64,000 nucleotides of DNA from Verrucomicrobiia bacterium (GCA_035946615.1 DASYZB010000115.1:1-64000), one strand, 5' to 3'. Positions 26,116 through 35,483 are shown, counted from the first letter of the stretch. The notes: generated from the sequence alone by a model not told the origin. A program made the numbers and translations.

Positions 26116-26508
26116 ATTTTTGCCGCTCCTGAATGCGCAGGGTAAGTTAAGGCTGCTTTGGTTGATTCGCTAGTGAGAATCGTCCCCGGACAGGAACCCT
26201 TGGCAGGGCCAATGACAAGGTCAGTTCCAAACCTTTGTAGGAGACGGCGTAAGGAGTCCCTGATCAAGATTGTCAACTGGCCGCTTTTGGTTCACCCGGA
26301 AGTTGCTGATCAGAGACTTCTTACGTCGTCTCCTACACTCAGGAATTGCGGCTCGTTGCTACGACTCCGTCATTAATCCCGAGGAACCCTTGGCACAGGG
26401 GAGTTTGCAACATTTAAAGAATGTAAGAATGGTTTAACCAAATCATTACTTGCAATTGCCGTCCCGCGTGTGCATATTCGTGTCGTACCACTCAACCAAC
26501 GTCCTGTC
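26116..26508. other. Intergenic region carrying a MITE-like element
   Basis: A 393-bp gap between two divergently transcribed genes. It holds the palindromic element described separately (26192-26395) and an AT-rich stretch at 26405-26450 that could contain the promoter of the rightward gene. No other gene is seen. Confidence 0.5.
26192..26395. repeat. MITE-like element: 31-bp inverted repeats within 14-bp direct repeats
   Basis: The arms at 26236-26266 and 26307-26337 are inverted copies (28 of 31 positions match) around a 40-bp loop. The whole is bracketed by identical AGGAACCCTTGGCA copies at 26192-26205 and 26382-26395. No transposase is encoded. The outer repeats may be a long target duplication or part of a nested repeat. 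Confidence 0.65.
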
Positions 26509-27099
26509 ATGAATTGGACGGATGAACCAGCCACTGAGCAGCAACTGGCGCTCTTGCGAAACTCAGGCTATGTGGTTGCTCGGCCCTTGACGCTTACCGA
26601 AGCGGCGCGCCTGATACGTCAATACAAGTACCCGGGACGCCAGCCCAGGCCAGCGGTCTCCGCTAACCCTCCGGTTTCCGATTCAGACCAGAGAGAGGAA
26701 TCTGGCGGGTTGAAATCTTCGAGTTCGGGCGATTTCATAAGCGAAAGCACCCGAATGCAGGCCCATCGGCTTCGTACAGCCTGCGATTCAGCAAAACAGG
26801 CCCTGGCCGCAATGTCTCAGGCGCCCAATGTGCGAGCCGATGCCGCTTCCGCTATGGCCGCCCGGCAGGAATTCTGGCTGGACACATGCCGCGAAGTGAA
26901 GGAGATGCATGTTGGTTCGATGCAGGTCTTTGAGCTGTATCAAAAGCATGGCTGCCGCTTCTTCGCCCCCACTCGCGAGCAGGCCCAGGAGGTGCTCGAT
27001 GCCTTGGATGGCGCCGTGCCCTTGTGGGACCGCGAGCATCCGGGCTTGTTTTATCAGACCCTGGAATTGAACTTTCCTCATCTGGTGCGCCGCTGTTGA
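26509..27099 (+). CDS. Hypothetical protein, ~196 aa
   Basis: The start is taken as ATG 26509 (MNWTDEPATEQQLALL); a GTG at 26470 would add 13 residues. The N-terminal ~45 residues (ATEQQLALLRNSGYVVARPLTLTEAARLI) resemble a small helical module seen in many phage- and plasmid-related proteins that begin ATxxQ. A Ser-rich linker follows, then a helical C-terminal domain (residues ~95-196, MQVFELYQKHGCRFFAPTREQAQEVL). No catalytic motif is visible. Function unknown. Confidence 0.6.
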   Translation: MNWTDEPATEQQLALLRNSGYVVARPLTLTEAARLIRQYKYPGRQPRPAVSANPPVSDSDQREESGGLKSSSSGDFISESTRMQAHRLRTACDSAKQALAAMSQAPNVRADAASAMAARQEFWLDTCREVKEMHVGSMQVFELYQKHGCRFFAPTREQAQEVLDALDGAVPLWDREHPGLFYQTLELNFPHLVRRC

Positions 27100-27349
27100 A
27101 GGTGGTTGCGTCGTGCTTGAGCCTCGGGCGTGCGACCTCAACCGTGGCTTCCTTCGCGGAGGCGAATCGTCGGAAACAGCAGCTTCAATGTGCCCTCGCT
27201 TACCCTTCCGGCGGTTTCCAACTCGAGCCCCAACCCATTCCCCTCGGAAATGACTTGGTGCATTCCTTATCCGCTTCCTCTAGGATGCAGGCTGAAAAAT
27301 CAGACTTTGGTTCCAAATGCGTGGTCCGTGTACAATTGAGAAGCGGAGA

Positions 27350-30300
27350 ATGGCTTGCATCTTCTTGCGGGCAGCAATCGCTTGGGGGTGGGTGGCGGGA
27401 ACTCTTTCCGCCGCACCGGTCCAGATTGCTTCTTTCCCTTCAGGCGGTACCGGTTGGCAGTTGGGCACGATTGCGGTTGGGAACCTCGACAGCTCGCCTG
27501 ATTTGGAAATTGTTGTGCCCTATCGCGATTCCAGCGGGAGTTGGTTTTTGGATGCATTCAAATACACCGGACAACGGCTGCCGGGGTTCCCTTACGCGGC
27601 AGGAGGCGACCCGATCAATGTTTCGCCGACCCTCTTTGACCTGGATGGCGATGGGCGAGACGAAATCCTTTTCACCCGTGGCAATCACGTCATCGCTTTG
27701 CGCGGTGACGGGTCGGTGATGTGGTCCAACACGGTCGATTCGGCTTCTTACGTTCCTAATGGAGGCTACCAAACGGTCACGAATGGATTTTATTGGTGGC
27801 CGACGGGCGCCTGGCTGAATCACCTCCCAGCAGGCGCAGTGTTTTCCTCAGAGGTCTCGCCTCCGATGGTGATGGACCTCAACGGCACGGGCAATTACGA
27901 GGTAATTACAGCCTGGAAAATCCAGCCCGACCCCCTCACGGGCGGCCAGGATTATAACCCGTTTATCTTTCCCATTTTCGGCGTGGGCCAGTGGGGCACG
28001 ATGGGCGAGAGTTGGTCGGGCGGCGTCGTCACCTTCACTGCCGCCACGGGCCGTCAGGATTTCGTGTATCATCTGCATCAATTGGTTGAAGCAGGACTGG
28101 CAGTCGGCAGGGCCAACCCCACCGGGCCGTTGAACATTTACGCGCTCAACGATAGCGACAGTGTCGTTTGCTTCGATAAATCGCGCCCGTTCGGTCTCTG
28201 GGGAAAAGGCATGCTGCACAAACAATTCGGCAAGAACCAGCGGCTGATGACTGGTTCCTACCAAGTCCCAATCGACATCTACACCGCCGATATTGACGGA
28301 GATGGCCTCGACGAGGTGCTGGTGGCCGGCACACAACTCAGCTCGCAGTGGCAACCGAACGAAACAATCCTCGATGACGATGGGGGCATTCTCTGGCGGC
28401 ATTGGCTGCCGCACGTGAATTTGACAAACAACTCCGGCTGGCTCAACAGCGCGTCACTTATTCCTGTGAACCCCGACCACGACAACCACATTGACGTATT
28501 GGGCTGGAACCAATCGTATGAGCTGACGTACCGCTATTGGGACGGTATCGAACTGGTGGACCATGCAGGGTGGCCGAAGGATTTCTATCCGCTGCTGCCT
28601 ACGCCGCCCGTGGTAGGTGATGTGGATGGAGACGGCGCCGAAGAAATCGTCGTTGGCACCTACGATCCGACCGGCGCCACGGGCAACGGCGAACTGCGCA
28701 TTTATGCTTTGGACGGGACGCTCAAGGAAAGCGTGCCCGTGGCCGGCGGGATCAAACAAATTCCGGCGCTCGCTGATGTGGAAGGTGTGGGCCGGCTGGA
28801 TGTCGTCTGCCGCAGCACGCTGGGCCAGATGTATATCTGGAACTTCGGCTCGAACAGCACGAACCTGCTTTCCTGGGCGACACACCGTGGAAACATGCGG
28901 CGGGACGGTAATTGGGGCGTGTCGCTCTACCCTGCCGGCACGCCGACGGTCAATGTCCGCACCGCGGGGTACAATCGGACAAGCTTCAGTTGGACCGGAC
29001 CGACGGCGCCAGAGTATTACCGCATTTTCCGCGCAGACCAGGCCAGCGGGCCATTTGTGCAAATCGCCACCTTGACTCCCGGTACGACTAATTACACGGA
29101 CTACGGTCTTCGGGCAGGCTGGCAATACTTTTACGAGGTCGGCGCGGTATATACTGGCCGGACCGTACTCTCGGCGCCCTTCGCGCTGCTGCCGTTGCTG
29201 AACGGAAACCTTGTGGCCAATTCGGGTTTCGAGCGAGACGATAACTGCCGCTGGGACAAGTGGTTTACCGGGACAATTGCAATGACCAATATGTGCGTCA
29301 GCACCAACATTGCCTACCAGGGCAATCGTTCGATGCAGATTCTGCTCGATAACCAGGCCGACAACAGCACCATCGCTCAGAACAACCAGTATGGCATACC
29401 CGATTCCTCGATCGATGTCATCCCCGGCGCCTTCTACAGCTTCGGCTGTTATTTCAAAAGCACGGGCCTCTCATTCCCATCGGAACATTGGCTCGAATGG
29501 AGTTCGACAAAAACCGGGTCAAACACCAACACTCGTCCTGCACTGCCCGATCCATTCTATTACACGCCGCATTTCTCTGCCGGGCCGGCTCCCGTGGACT
29601 GGACTTACGTCAACCGCACGTTTCAGCTCCCGGCCGGTTTCCCAAATATCGAACTGCGGCATCGCTACAGCATCACCGGGGCTGGAAGCGGGTCGATTTA
29701 TCTGGATGATGTTTTCTTCAGACAGATACCGAACCCCGGCGCGACCAGCTGGAGCACAATAGTTCCCTTCGGGGCCGTATGGCGCTACATGACCAACCCG
29801 CCGCCGGCCAATTGGTTTTCGGCGCGCTTTGATGACCGCTCATGGCCCCTAGGCAGGGCCAAATTTGGCGCCGGCAGCGGCCCCACTAATATCGTGACCC
29901 GCTTGCCCCAGCTCTTGCCCAATTTCTATTTCCGCAGGCAGTTCACCCTGGCTTCAACAAACATCGAGGAACTTCTTCTTTCGGCAACGTGTACGGATGT
30001 CTCGGTTGCCACTATTTACCCGCTCGGGTTGTTCCTCAATGGCATTGGGATTCCGGCGGTGATCGATACGGTGACGATGCAGGGAAATGAAACGCGCTAC
30101 TTCGACCTGACGCCCTACGCGTCATTGCTGCAAATCGGCACGAACACCATTGCAGTGGAAATCGGAAACACCTGGTCTGACTACGACGACATCGCTTTCG
30201 ACATTTCCCTGAAGGGGGTCATGTACCACCCCATACTGCCCTGCGTATCGTTGCAATGGTCAAACGCGGTTGGTCCAATCCTGTCAGTAGAAAGCCCTGC

Positions 30301-30475
30301 GGACACCATATGGCAACTTCAATCCTCCGATACAATTCCCCAGAAGGATTGGCAGGTGCTCCAAACGTTCACCAACACCAGCGGTGGGGCGCAAAGCTTC
30401 CTGGACACCGGCCAAAACGGACGCACCCCCCCGGGAACCACCACCAACCGGTTTTATCGTGTGGTCCCGTATTGA
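27350..30475 (+). CDS. Large secreted FG-GAP/VCBS-repeat protein with FN3 and carbohydrate-binding-like domains
   Basis: About 1041 aa from ATG 27350, preceded by GCGGAG. The signal peptide ends near SAAP. Residues ~30-530 contain FG-GAP-type beta-propeller repeats with calcium loops LDGDGRDE, IDGDGLDE and VDGDGAEE, suggesting an extracellular beta-propeller. A fibronectin type III-like domain follows (FSWTGPTAPEYYRIFRAD, residues ~550-620). After that come a beta-sandwich like a carbohydrate-binding module (NGNLVANSGFE onward) and further beta-rich sequence. No catalytic motif or sorting signal was recognised. It is likely a surface or secreted binding protein. Confidence 0.8.
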   Translation: MACIFLRAAIAWGWVAGTLSAAPVQIASFPSGGTGWQLGTIAVGNLDSSPDLEIVVPYRDSSGSWFLDAFKYTGQRLPGFPYAAGGDPINVSPTLFDLDGDGRDEILFTRGNHVIALRGDGSVMWSNTVDSASYVPNGGYQTVTNGFYWWPTGAWLNHLPAGAVFSSEVSPPMVMDLNGTGNYEVITAWKIQPDPLTGGQDYNPFIFPIFGVGQWGTMGESWSGGVVTFTAATGRQDFVYHLHQLVEAGLAVGRANPTGPLNIYALNDSDSVVCFDKSRPFGLWGKGMLHKQFGKNQRLMTGSYQVPIDIYTADIDGDGLDEVLVAGTQLSSQWQPNETILDDDGGILWRHWLPHVNLTNNSGWLNSASLIPVNPDHDNHIDVLGWNQSYELTYRYWDGIELVDHAGWPKDFYPLLPTPPVVGDVDGDGAEEIVVGTYDPTGATGNGELRIYALDGTLKESVPVAGGIKQIPALADVEGVGRLDVVCRSTLGQMYIWNFGSNSTNLLSWATHRGNMRRDGNWGVSLYPAGTPTVNVRTAGYNRTSFSWTGPTAPEYYRIFRADQASGPFVQIATLTPGTTNYTDYGLRAGWQYFYEVGAVYTGRTVLSAPFALLPLLNGNLVANSGFERDDNCRWDKWFTGTIAMTNMCVSTNIAYQGNRSMQILLDNQADNSTIAQNNQYGIPDSSIDVIPGAFYSFGCYFKSTGLSFPSEHWLEWSSTKTGSNTNTRPALPDPFYYTPHFSAGPAPVDWTYVNRTFQLPAGFPNIELRHRYSITGAGSGSIYLDDVFFRQIPNPGATSWSTIVPFGAVWRYMTNPPPANWFSARFDDRSWPLGRAKFGAGSGPTNIVTRLPQLLPNFYFRRQFTLASTNIEELLLSATCTDVSVATIYPLGLFLNGIGIPAVIDTVTMQGNETRYFDLTPYASLLQIGTNTIAVEIGNTWSDYDDIAFDISLKGVMYHPILPCVSLQWSNAVGPILSVESPADTIWQLQSSDTIPQKDWQVLQTFTNTSGGAQSFLDTGQNGRTPPGTTTNRFYRVVPY

Positions 30476-30496
30476 AGAAAGCTTTCCTGGAATGCG

Positions 30497-31042
30497 CTAT
30501 TTTTGTGCCAGCGCAGTCTCGATCGCTTGCGTCACCTCCGGTGAGTCAGGGGTGGTTTTGGGTTCGAATCGCTTGATTATCCGCCCATCTCGATCTATCA
30601 GGAACTTGCCGAAATTCCATTTGATGTCTCCCGGAAAAGGTGAATCCTTCCCGGCCAGCGCAACGTACAGCGGATGGCGGTTGGCTCCGTTCACTTCCAG
30701 CTTATCAAAAAGCGGGAAGCTGACGCTGTATCGGCTCGAACAGAACTCCTTGATTTGGCTGTTGCTGCCCGGCTCCTGCCCCGCGAACTGATTGCACGGA
30801 AAACCGAGCACGGTGAACCCTTGGTCTTTGTACTTTTCATGAATGGCCTCGAGCGCCTTGTATTGTGGAGTCAGCCCGCACTTTGAGGCAACGTTCACGA
30901 TGAGCAGCACCTTGCCTTTGTATGCACCGAGAGAGGTGGCTTTCCCGTCAATATCCTTGAGCGGGATATCATAAAGCGGACTGGCAAAAGCAAGCGTGGC
31001 GGTCATAATCAGGGCCAATGCAATCAAGTAGGCAGACTTCAT
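30497..31042 (-). CDS. Glutathione peroxidase-family thiol peroxidase, exported
   Basis: A 181-aa protein with an N-terminal signal peptide (KSAYLIALALIMTATLAFA), placing it in the periplasm. The peroxidatic residue is Cys55 in NVASKCG (a cysteine, not selenocysteine form). The catalytic partners are in GFPCNQF and KWNFGKFL, and the second Cys in GFPCNQF is the likely resolving residue. It reduces hydrogen or lipid peroxides, probably with thioredoxin-like reductants. The family usually runs to about 160 residues plus signal, so this is full length. It converges with the FG-GAP gene, 21 bp apart. Confidence 0.93.
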   Translation of the reverse strand: MKSAYLIALALIMTATLAFASPLYDIPLKDIDGKATSLGAYKGKVLLIVNVASKCGLTPQYKALEAIHEKYKDQGFTVLGFPCNQFAGQEPGSNSQIKEFCSSRYSVSFPLFDKLEVNGANRHPLYVALAGKDSPFPGDIKWNFGKFLIDRDGRIIKRFEPKTTPDSPEVTQAIETALAQK

Positions 31043-31250
31043 GACACATCGGTAGCACGCCCCGCCGGTTTGTCAACGATTCCTCAGAAATAATGCTCGA
31101 AAGCGTTAGGCAGCGATCGTGCGGTTTTCGACCCGGACTGCTGACGAGTTTCTCCACATTCCCCTTTGACCCTCATCTCTTTCGTGAAGATCTGGGGAAA
31201 AATGGGACTCGCGGGAGTCTTTTCAATTATTTAGTAAGGGGGGAAACTCA

Positions 31251-31277
31251 TTGACAAAAGTGTCGCTGATATAAAAT
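31251..31277 (+). promoter_or_regulatory. Possible sigma70-like promoter
   Basis: TTGACA at 31251-31256 and TATAAA/TAAAAT at 31270-31277. The spacer of 13-15 bp is short of ideal. A transcript from here would begin about at the annotated ATG 31282, implying a leaderless mRNA or a downstream start (Met at 31291 or 31294). Confidence 0.3.
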
Positions 31278-31281
31278 TGAA

Positions 31282-32439
31282 ATGAGCCAAATGATGCGGA
31301 ACGTCGAGAATGCATTCCTGGGTTCCAGTCCGGGGGACGATTGCCAACGGGCAAATCTCGTATCTCACGGCGGTGAGCAGTTTAGCGCGTTCCTTTTTGT
31401 GGCACTGGTTTTCTTCTCCATTCTTACAGTGGCGCCGGCGCGCGAGCGTATCACCCTCGCGGTGCTTCCGCCCCAGAACACTACCGGAGAGGCGGATTGC
31501 GATCATTGGCAATACACGCTGGCCCTCCTGCTGAAGGCTCAACTTCAGGAAACAGAAGCCCTTTGCATCCTGCCGCGCGGTTCCGGTCGTTTCCAATCAG
31601 ACTCTTGCGCGCAGTTCTGCTGTAGCGACCTGTCCAAAGCGCCGGGAGCGGTATATGACCTGGCACGTGAAACAGGCAGAAAGATAGGCGCCGACCGAGT
31701 GGTATGGGGAAACTACGCGGTCGAAGGCCAGAATCGTCGGTTGACTGTCTGGGTTGCAGGTGTCGGCACTGGCGACGCATCCGGACCTTTCACTGCGGAG
31801 GCGTCCGATTGGCTTGGGGTAGTCTGTAAAACCAGGAGGTGTATCCTCAAGGCGCTAGGAGTCGTTCCCACGCCTGAAGAGAAGAAGAAGATGGACTTTC
31901 CGGTGACAACTTCTGCCCTAGCCCTGGAGTTCTTTAGCCGCGCGCTTGGAGCCGAGAATGCTGGTGATGCGGCAGCCGCTATCGAGCAATACCTGCGCCA
32001 GTCGATCGCGCTGGACCCAAATTTCGCGATTGCGCAGGAGTCCCTAGGAAGCGTCTTGGCAGCGCAGAACCTATGGGATGAAGCCGCCGATGCCGTTCGC
32101 AACGCTATCGCACTGAGACCTGATCGATCGGTTGGCCACCAACTCTTGGGAGAGATCCTCTTTACCAAAGGTGCCTGGGAAAATTCCAAAGACGAGCAAC
32201 GGTTTGCGAAGCAAGAGCTTTTAAAGGCGAAGGAGATGGATCCGGAGAATCCCGATACGCTTGAATCTCTGGGACTGTTCTATGGGCACGTGGACGACAA
32301 ATGGGAGGAAGCCATTTCGCTCCTGCGCTCGGCCCAGAGGCTTTCACCCAATAGCGCATCGCTCCACATGGACTGCGTTGAAGCTTATTTCAATTTAGCT
32401 CAACGGGACAAAAGCGCTCGAAGAGGCGCAAATAACTGA
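31282..32439 (+). CDS. TPR protein, N-terminal part of a frameshifted gene
   Basis: A 385-aa open frame. It has an N-terminal hydrophobic segment (FSAFLFVALVFFSILTVAPA, residues ~35-54), a region like TolB/adenylate-cyclase-associated integral proteins (ITLAVLPPQNTTGEADCDHWQYTLALLL), and TPR repeats from residue ~210 (IALDPNFAIAQESLGSVLAAQ). It ends in the un-TPR-like KSARRGANN. Removing one A from the AAAA run at 32410-32413 restores KALEEAQITE and joins the frame to the next open frame, so these are two halves of one gene broken by a one-base insertion, or by a sequencing error. Confidence 0.75.
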   Translation: MSQMMRNVENAFLGSSPGDDCQRANLVSHGGEQFSAFLFVALVFFSILTVAPARERITLAVLPPQNTTGEADCDHWQYTLALLLKAQLQETEALCILPRGSGRFQSDSCAQFCCSDLSKAPGAVYDLARETGRKIGADRVVWGNYAVEGQNRRLTVWVAGVGTGDASGPFTAEASDWLGVVCKTRRCILKALGVVPTPEEKKKMDFPVTTSALALEFFSRALGAENAGDAAAAIEQYLRQSIALDPNFAIAQESLGSVLAAQNLWDEAADAVRNAIALRPDRSVGHQLLGEILFTKGAWENSKDEQRFAKQELLKAKEMDPENPDTLESLGLFYGHVDDKWEEAISLLRSAQRLSPNSASLHMDCVEAYFNLAQRDKSARRGANN

Positions 32440-32446
32440 GAGCTGC

Positions 32447-34222
32447 TTGACTACAAATAGCGAGGCGGTTCTGAGCAGGCTCGCAGGATTCAATGATGCC
32501 TTAAATGATACCGAGAAGGCTGCAAACCTTTACGAACGCTTCATCGCCCGCGCCGAGCCTCAGGGGGTATTCCCGCTTGCGGTCCAGTCCGCGTATGCGG
32601 CGCTGAGGCGTTTGAAACCCCGCTTGACGCCGCATTTTGTGCCGGCGGTCCCTCCACAATCTTTCACGCCCGAAGCCTTGAAGAGGGCTTTGCGCGCGCG
32701 GTTGACCCCCCACGAGTTTGGCCTGGCAAAGAATCCTTTGGCCGCAACGCCTCAGATGGCAAAATTTGCACATCAGTTAGTTGGCGATGCACCCAACGAT
32801 ATGGAGAAAGCGCGCCGCTTGTTTTACGGGTTGGTGACGCGCATTGATTTCAGTTCCGGATTCAATCCACCATTTGAAGACCGTGAGCGCACGGCTGCAC
32901 AGACCTTTAAGGCTTGGTCGGACCCCTGGGCGCGGATCGTTTGCCAGGATTACGCGTTCCTGTATGTCGCCTTGGCTCGGGAGGTGGGGCTGCAGGCGTG
33001 GCCGGTTTGGATAATAAGGGATTGTCGCGGCCGCCTTGTGTCTCACGTCTGCGCCGGCGTGTTCGTGAACGGAAAGACTCTGCTTGCAGATCCTTCTTAT
33101 CGCTGGTTTGGCGCTCCACACGAGGAATACCAATTCGAGGATGATCTTCAAGCCATAGCAGCGTACATGGCTCAGTCTCGGTCGGACACTATCGCTCTGG
33201 ACAAGCTCGCCGAAAAGCTTATGCCGGATTGGCCTTGGGTTCGTTTCTGCCTGGCAATGGACCTCGCGCAAGAAGGCCGGTTCCCGGAAGCTCGAATGGC
33301 ACTTCAGTCGGGTATCGAGATAGACTCAAAAATTTGGTGGGGATCGTACGCTCAGGGTGTGGTTGACGTTTGCGAAAAGAAAGGGGCTGAGGCAGTCAAG
33401 CGCCTGCGTGAGGCTCTAAACTCGAATCCAGATTTTCCTCTGATTCGGTATGAGCTTGGGCGGGCATACCAACTGGACGGGAAGCTGCGTGATGCGCGCG
33501 AGGAGTTTTGTCTCTACTTGCAGGGCGACGTTGACTGGCGGCCCGCAGGCGATGCCCGGCGGGCGATTGATAGAATTACCCGGCAACTGCAATCCGAGGA
33601 CAAAGCGAACCACCTGGACGCTGCCGCCTACGCAGCCCGCGCCAGCACGTTTTTTACGCAAGGCATGTATTTGGACTCCATTGAAGATTGCAGCAACGCG
33701 ATCCAGCTAGAGCCGAAGAACCCCAAATTCTACTTGCTTCGCTCTTATGCCTATTACCGCAACCATGAAGAAAACCTATCGTTGGCGGATTTGAGTACCG
33801 CGATCGATCTCAATCCGAGGAATGCAACCGCCCTGGACCAGCGGGGATATGCGTATATGGAGCAATCACATTTCGAGCAGGCGCTCGCAGATTTTTACCA
33901 ATCCATCCGGCTCGATCCAACGAACTACATGCCCTATGCGCACTTGGCTTGGGTTCGAGCTTCCTGTCCGGTTGCATTTTTCAGAAATGGAAAGGAAGCA
34001 CTCGATGCCGCAAAACGTGCCTGCGAACAAGAAGGCTGCAAGGAGTTTGGCGGATTGGAACTTTTGGCCGCGGCTTATGCCGAAACTGGCGATTTTGACG
34101 CGGCGATCAAGTACCAGAAGCAGGCTTTGGCGGCTAAGGGTTCTCCTGCAGAAATGCGTGAGAATATGGCATCAACACTGCGGTTATATGAGCAACACCG
34201 CCCCCACCATTTTCACCCCTGA
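32447..34222 (+). CDS. TPR / transglutaminase-like protein, C-terminal part of a frameshifted gene
   Basis: A 591-aa open frame continuing the TPR protein upstream after a single-base frameshift. Residues ~60-250 hold a transglutaminase-like (cysteine protease fold) domain. Cys in IVCQDYAFLYVALAREVG, His in VSHVCAGVFVNG and Asp in LLADPSYRWFG form the likely catalytic triad. Residues ~270-590 are TPR repeats (e.g. PDFPLIRYELGRAYQLDGKL, AIQLEPKNPKFYLLRSYAYY). The ATG at 32447 is probably not a true start. The restored product would be a ~980-aa anchored periplasmic protein; substrate unknown. Confidence 0.75.
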   Translation: MTTNSEAVLSRLAGFNDALNDTEKAANLYERFIARAEPQGVFPLAVQSAYAALRRLKPRLTPHFVPAVPPQSFTPEALKRALRARLTPHEFGLAKNPLAATPQMAKFAHQLVGDAPNDMEKARRLFYGLVTRIDFSSGFNPPFEDRERTAAQTFKAWSDPWARIVCQDYAFLYVALAREVGLQAWPVWIIRDCRGRLVSHVCAGVFVNGKTLLADPSYRWFGAPHEEYQFEDDLQAIAAYMAQSRSDTIALDKLAEKLMPDWPWVRFCLAMDLAQEGRFPEARMALQSGIEIDSKIWWGSYAQGVVDVCEKKGAEAVKRLREALNSNPDFPLIRYELGRAYQLDGKLRDAREEFCLYLQGDVDWRPAGDARRAIDRITRQLQSEDKANHLDAAAYAARASTFFTQGMYLDSIEDCSNAIQLEPKNPKFYLLRSYAYYRNHEENLSLADLSTAIDLNPRNATALDQRGYAYMEQSHFEQALADFYQSIRLDPTNYMPYAHLAWVRASCPVAFFRNGKEALDAAKRACEQEGCKEFGGLELLAAAYAETGDFDAAIKYQKQALAAKGSPAEMRENMASTLRLYEQHRPHHFHP

Positions 34223-34246
34223 CTATCGGGAAGGGCACATGATTCC

Positions 34247-34393
34247 TCAATTCTTTTTTCTTTCCCCAAATGCGCGGCGGACGAAGGGGCCAAGCACCAT
34301 GACCCCAATCGTCGTCGGGAGCCTGAAGAATCGGAAATTCACATAGCTGAACAAAGCCGTGATGGTGATCAGCAACGCGATGATTTGGAGCAT
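34247..34393 (-). pseudogene. N-terminal remnant of a cation:proton antiporter
   Basis: A 48-codon minus-strand frame from ATG 34393 reads MLQIIALLITITALFSYVNF, then RFFRLPTTIGVMVL. That is the typical first helix and LPTTIGVM motif of CPA1/NhaP-type sodium:proton antiporters. After GVMVL the similarity stops and a TGA follows, so about 90% of the gene is gone. It lies downstream of the split TPR gene at the edge of the decayed region. Confidence 0.5.
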
Positions 34394-34440
34394 GGTCAAA
34401 CGGCGCTTCCTGAGTTAAGGCTCAGGGCGGCTCGCCGACC

Positions 34441-34465
34441 CCCTCTCCTGCTTTGGAGGAGAGGG
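34441..34465. repeat. Hairpin repeat (CCCTCTCC type), second copy
   Basis: CCCTCTCCTGC-TTT-GGAGGAGAGGG forms an 11-bp stem with one mismatch and matches the element at 14374-14398. It lies in non-coding DNA. Confidence 0.65.
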
Positions 34466-34613
34466 CGGGAAGAGGATGCCCTTTACCTTCCTCGACATTA
34501 AGGCGCTCGTACTGTGTCGCTGATGTCATACGGGGCCCCTCCGTTGCACTCTCCGCGCAGACGGATTACAATTTGGCATTGACAGTTGACCGAAAACCAT
34601 GAACCCATTCTCT

Positions 34614-34730
34614 ATGAAAACCTTTCTCGCTTTGCTCGCGCTGCTTGCCCTGTGTGTTGCCCTCAGCGGCTGTGAAGATCACGACACCGACGTGGACAGC
34701 GTCCCGCCCAACGCGTGGTTGCCGCTCTAA
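34614..34730 (+). CDS. Small lipoprotein
   Basis: A 38-aa frame: a hydrophobic signal (KTFLALLALLALCVA) ends in the lipobox LSGC, followed by an acidic tail EDHDTDVDSVPPN. Signal peptidase II cleavage would leave a ~19-residue lipopeptide. An upstream in-frame ATG at 34599 adds five residues. Entericidin-like or simply a truncated lipoprotein; too short to assign. Confidence 0.5.
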   Translation: MKTFLALLALLALCVALSGCEDHDTDVDSVPPNAWLPL

Positions 34731-35150
34731 TTATAGCCCGCCACTTAAGTTCGTCGCGAAAGACTGCCAGATCCCTCTGTCCTACGTTCTCGGGAAGTTT
34801 GGAGACGAGAATTCGAGCCTGCCTGCTTCGAATGGAACCGCGATCGAGCAAATCCAGCCCTGAAAGCTTATTCGCAGGCTCGATTCGGGCGCGGAACTTC
34901 CGCCGCCAGCGGGGGAAAAAGCCGTGGCGCCGCAATTCCAATTCTACCGATGGCCATGCGATGGATGAGGGACATGAAGCATTTGGCCAGGAAATCGAAT
35001 GGAGGCGCCATCGGGTTATGCCTTCCGCCTTCCAGAGTCAGCGCGCTATGGCCGGAGGCCGGTCAAAAGAGCCGGCAGGACCGTTTGCAGCACGAGCGCT
35101 TCAACTCGCTCGGGAGATCCGGCAACTGGCTGAACCCCAGCTTGCAGCGG

Positions 35151-35214
35151 ATGAAGCGCATCGAGGTTGGCCCATTGGGCAGATTCGACATCGTTCCTGG
35201 TTCTTACGCCTATA
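35151..35214 (+). repeat. 64-bp fragment of a DUF123 gene, inverted copy 1
   Basis: It encodes MKRIEVGPLGRFDIVPGSYA-Y, the core beta-strand segment of DUF123 GIY-YIG proteins. It matches the reverse complement of 37857-37920 at 60 of 64 positions, and similarity stops sharply at both ends. Neither flank continues the domain. Confidence 0.7.
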
Positions 35215-35469
35215 AGGTGGTCCCGGTTGCCACTGCGGGGCTAGTGACCGTACTGCCGTCAAGGGTGATCGCGGTTTGGGCCAACAGTCGGCCGTTAATT
35301 GAGGCGCCCGTCGCAAGGCTGATCGCAGTTTGGCACATCACAATCCCCTCGGAGTGAGCGGTCGTTACCAGGGAGACGTCTCCGGCGGATTCGTTTGCGG
35401 CATTGCAAATCGTCGGCGTTGGCAATTGGTCCTCCCTGAAAAGATTCTATTGACAGGATGGCGGAGGAT

Positions 35470-35483
35470 GTGTATATGCACAC
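35470..35483. promoter_or_regulatory. Operator-like site 1 (GTGTATATGCACAC)
   Basis: A 14-bp imperfect palindrome (GTGT..AT..ACAC) 22 bp upstream of the MarR-family start. An identical copy lies at 35968-35981. The likely ligand is the adjacent MarR regulator. Confidence 0.6.

Noticed and set aside
26236-26337. CRISPR or riboswitch
   Set aside because: Only one inverted pair, no regularly spaced direct repeats, and no conserved aptamer core.
34950-35357. 135-aa open frame including the DUF123 fragment
   Set aside because: Only 21 codons resemble DUF123; the rest is unrelated, so it is a remnant rather than a gene.
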